Assembly: GCA_026413225.1 (NCBI GenBank)
Contig: CM048553.1
Location: 135,314,190 to 135,378,189, forward strand
DNA: 64,000 nt
Direction: 5' to 3'
Source of the DNA: Otis tarda
Lineage: Eukaryota; Chordata; Aves; Otidiformes; Otididae
Under the pieces are notes generated by a model. It saw nothing but the letters and a program-made list of their open reading frames with translations. It had not been told where the DNA came from and ran no database searches. The first letter of the stretch is position 1, and the number at the start of each line of letters is the position of its first letter. A program made the translations under genes and the position numbers. Shown here one piece after another: positions 61,303 through 64,000 of this stretch.

Positions 61303-64000
61303 GTGAGACCTCAGCTTTGGGTGCTGGGGTGGAGATGGGAGAAAATGCTACTCAGATGTCCACTGAGGCTGTAAGTTTTTGTTGTTGTTGGTTTTTTTTT
61401 ATTTTTAAAGACAAAAAAATACCAAAGTGCTTACCTTCAGTAAGGTTAGAATTTAGCTCTTAAGGATTCAGCATCCCACACAGCTCCTTTAGACTCAAAG
61501 AAAACTGAGCTGCCGTTAGAAGAAAACTAAGCCTGTCTGGTCAGTTTTGGGCTGCCCTGCTCTAAATAAACACCGGAGAAGTATCTTGCTTTATGTTTGT
61601 TTGAATCGGAAGGATTTGGATAAGGGCTCAGCGGTGGAGTGGGAAAAAAAAAAAAGCAACTCTTCGACAAGAACAATTTTAGGCATTGCTCATCATAAAC
61701 TACCAACCAAATGGTTAAAATACATCATAGGAAGAAATTTGCCTTAGAATAATAAAGGATTACAGTTAACAATTTGAAGTGGAAATAGTTTGGAAATAGT
61801 TTCTTTGGTTATCAAAATATTATTTCATATTTCTGAAGCCAATATGCTCCCAGGTTAGTAAAGAAACAGAGGAGTGATTAGAAAATACCTCTTTGTTCTC
61901 CTGTGATTTAAACAAGCATTATCCCAGACGTTTCTTGATGCTGGGCTTTGTAGAGAAAGTCAATGTATCTGATACATTCCTACAAAGTTTGCTAGTGGGC
62001 AGCCGTTCCACAGCATCTTGCTGTTCATCATACTCTATGGTGAAATTAAGCCCAGAATCCTGCAAACCTTTTAATAATCTGTACTGAAAGGAATGGCCCC
62101 ACTGATGGACAGACGGCATCCAAGCTGCCTTTGCAACAAGGGTTTTGCAGGTTGTCTTTAATTGTAGTTTTTCAGCTGACTGAATTTGCAGAAATCATTA
62201 CCCTGCTACAATGAACGTGCCTCTATTTTTAATTTAGACAGCAAAAACAATCCAATTGTAAGTCACTGCCTTCTCTAGACACTGCCTGATTTAACTTGCT
62301 TGAGCAAGTGCCCTATTTTTCCTAAGCATGTCGTTGATGATGCCATTTAGGGAATGGTGCTGAAAACAAGTGCTCCATGCCTACTAAAAATGTGGGAGTT
62401 TTGCAGGTAACGTAATATAACAGTATAACAGACATTCAGCATTGCATTAGGAATTTGACTTTGTGTTTTAATGTCAGTCTTTATACTGAACAATATTCAG
62501 TGTCAGCTTTAAGTGTTCACAGTCATATAAATACACATAGGTGCATGTATAATTTACACAGAGCATCCACATTAATATTTGTATGAAGGAAAAAAGGTAT
62601 TCTGACTACTTAGTGTTTATTTTTCTCAAGCACTGAGGAGCTGAATGCATCTTAATTTTAACAGTGTCATGGTGAATAAGGTAAATGATTCAGAGTACAA
62701 AAAAAGGAATTATGTTTTCACCAGATATGTGCGAGTCTGCACTCGCTGTCATCCCGCTCTTACAGAGCCCAAAGGAAATAGGCTCAGGTCCTCAAAGTAT
62801 AACAAAACCATTATGTGTTCACTTTGTGTGTGTGTAAGTTTGGAAAGATTGTGAAAACTAGGTTGTACTTGGGACCTTGGGAGGAAAAAAATGACAGTAA
62901 CATATACTAATCTAAAGAAATGTCTGTAGGAAGAATGCTCTTCAAGAGAAAACTCAGTGCAGAACCAGAACATCTGTGACAGGGATCCTCTGACAGATAT
63001 GCAGTGACACAGCTTTCAGAGTGGGAGGATAGGAGATGCAAGTAAAAATATTCTCAGTAGCTCTATTAGTGAATCAGAAGCTGATTATTCTTTAAGGAAA
63101 AAAAAAAAACCAAAACATTAAGAAGATCTCTGTGAAGCCAGGTAAGGGTGGATCCTTCAGTATCAGGATTCCTGTTTAAAATTGCAGTGCATGGAAATCT
63201 ACCTGGCAGCACACTTAATGGCTTCATTTGTATGCAGTTAACTAGGTAACCTACTTTCCTTCCACAAAATAGAGCTGTCTTTGACTTGACTGTGCTTGAT
63301 TCACTCCTATTTCTGAATTTGAGACTAACTATGTAACGTGTGTACCAAATTCTTGGTTAGACATCACGCAGCAGTCACAAGGAGAAACTATGTGAAATTA
63401 TGTGATGTGCTGGGGTGTTTTACAGAAGACAATGGAACAAAATCCTGTAAATACTTCCCACAGGCTATAGTGCGTGCTCCTATGAGCTGTCCCATATGTC
63501 ATAATTAATTATCTGTGGTAGTAGGTGCAAAATGAAGTAATAAGATCATTGTTTGTGAACAATCTTCAAAATGTGAATAATTGCACAAAGAAGTAGATCC
63601 ATTCATCAAGAATCTTCAGGCTTATAACTAATGACAGTGAAGTAAATTGAACAGCAGCTCTAGGTATTAATGTCTGTTTGATGGCTCCTGCTCTTCAGAG
63701 TATGCAAAATGAGTTCTTGCAATAAAGGACGTAGGTAGTAATAGTATAGTAGAAATAGGTAAAAAAGCTAAAGTGCATGTTTGGATAAAACTCTTTAAAA
63801 GTAGTTATTACTTTTTTTTTTTATTTGGAAAGTGTGTAATGTGCATACTGTCTATCACGAGCAACAAGTACACAGCAGAATATTCAAAATTTTCATGTAA
63901 AATGTTTTTCCTCCGAATAAAAGGCTCTTCCCCCAAAATGTGTATTTGTTACCCTATGTGTGTGCATACAAGAATATATAGTATAAAGCTTCTGCCCATA
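61303..64000 (+). other. CA2: CA2 intron 2 (partial), no exon seen
   Basis: AT-rich sequence starting at the GTGAGA donor. No match to carbonic anhydrase exon 3, which would carry the H-x-H zinc motif, was found up to the window edge. Intron 2 is therefore at least 2.7 kb. Confidence 0.7.

Noticed and set aside
1-64000. CRISPR arrays, operons, ribosome binding sites or other prokaryotic features
   Set aside because: Introns, CR1 elements, LTRs and a CpG-island promoter show vertebrate DNA. No regularly spaced repeats of CRISPR type were seen.

Overview
The window looks like a piece of a bird genome. The main signs are at least nine copies of CR1 retrotransposon, several ending in the CATAGAAT octamers typical of CR1, and three related solo LTRs that begin TGTCCTGGTTT or a decayed version of it. 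The one clear host gene is the 5' end of a cytosolic alpha-carbonic anhydrase, most like CA2 (carbonic anhydrase II). Its CpG-island/TATA promoter and first two coding exons (60400-60433, 61105-61302) lie at the right-hand end, and the remaining exons lie beyond base 64000. No other intact host gene was recognised in the 60 kb upstream, which is mostly intergenic DNA with nested mobile elements and rearranged duplications.

Left part (1-20.3 kb): AT-rich intergenic DNA. A solo LTR (4465-9178) is split by a nearly full-length CR1 on the minus strand (4813-8937). This CR1 has an intact ORF1 (esterase-type) and an ORF2 (endonuclease plus reverse transcriptase) interrupted by a single TGA. A second solo LTR occupies 15478-16110.

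Middle part (20.3-39.9 kb) is the most structured. Two pairs of inverted duplications interlock: 20338-21690 with 32250-34525, and 28365-29135 with 36590-37707. Between them lie a broken RhoGAP gene resembling the TAGAP family (30069-31808), a CR1 carrying a third LTR with a visible 5-bp target duplication (GGGAC), and two tracts of a degenerate GGGCT/GAGCT/TCGGC pentamer satellite in opposite orientation (about 350 bp at 27141-27490; about 2 kb at 37712-39740). The larger tract is strongly G-rich on the plus strand and full of AGCT, so it resembles an immunoglobulin switch region in composition. The minus strand of the first arm (20724-21137) keeps a two-exon open frame that joins in phase and ends in a hydrophobic segment. 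Its copy in the other arm is broken.

Right part (39.9-64 kb): more AT-rich intergenic DNA with 5'-truncated CR1 copies at 47.6, 55.6, 59.1 and 60.9 kb. There is an unrecognised exon-like open segment next to the CR1 at 48.5 kb, and a long, once-interrupted open frame at 54.6-55.4 kb. The CA2 CpG island and gene follow.

All family assignments come from reading the sequence and from memory of the families. No alignment or database search was run.
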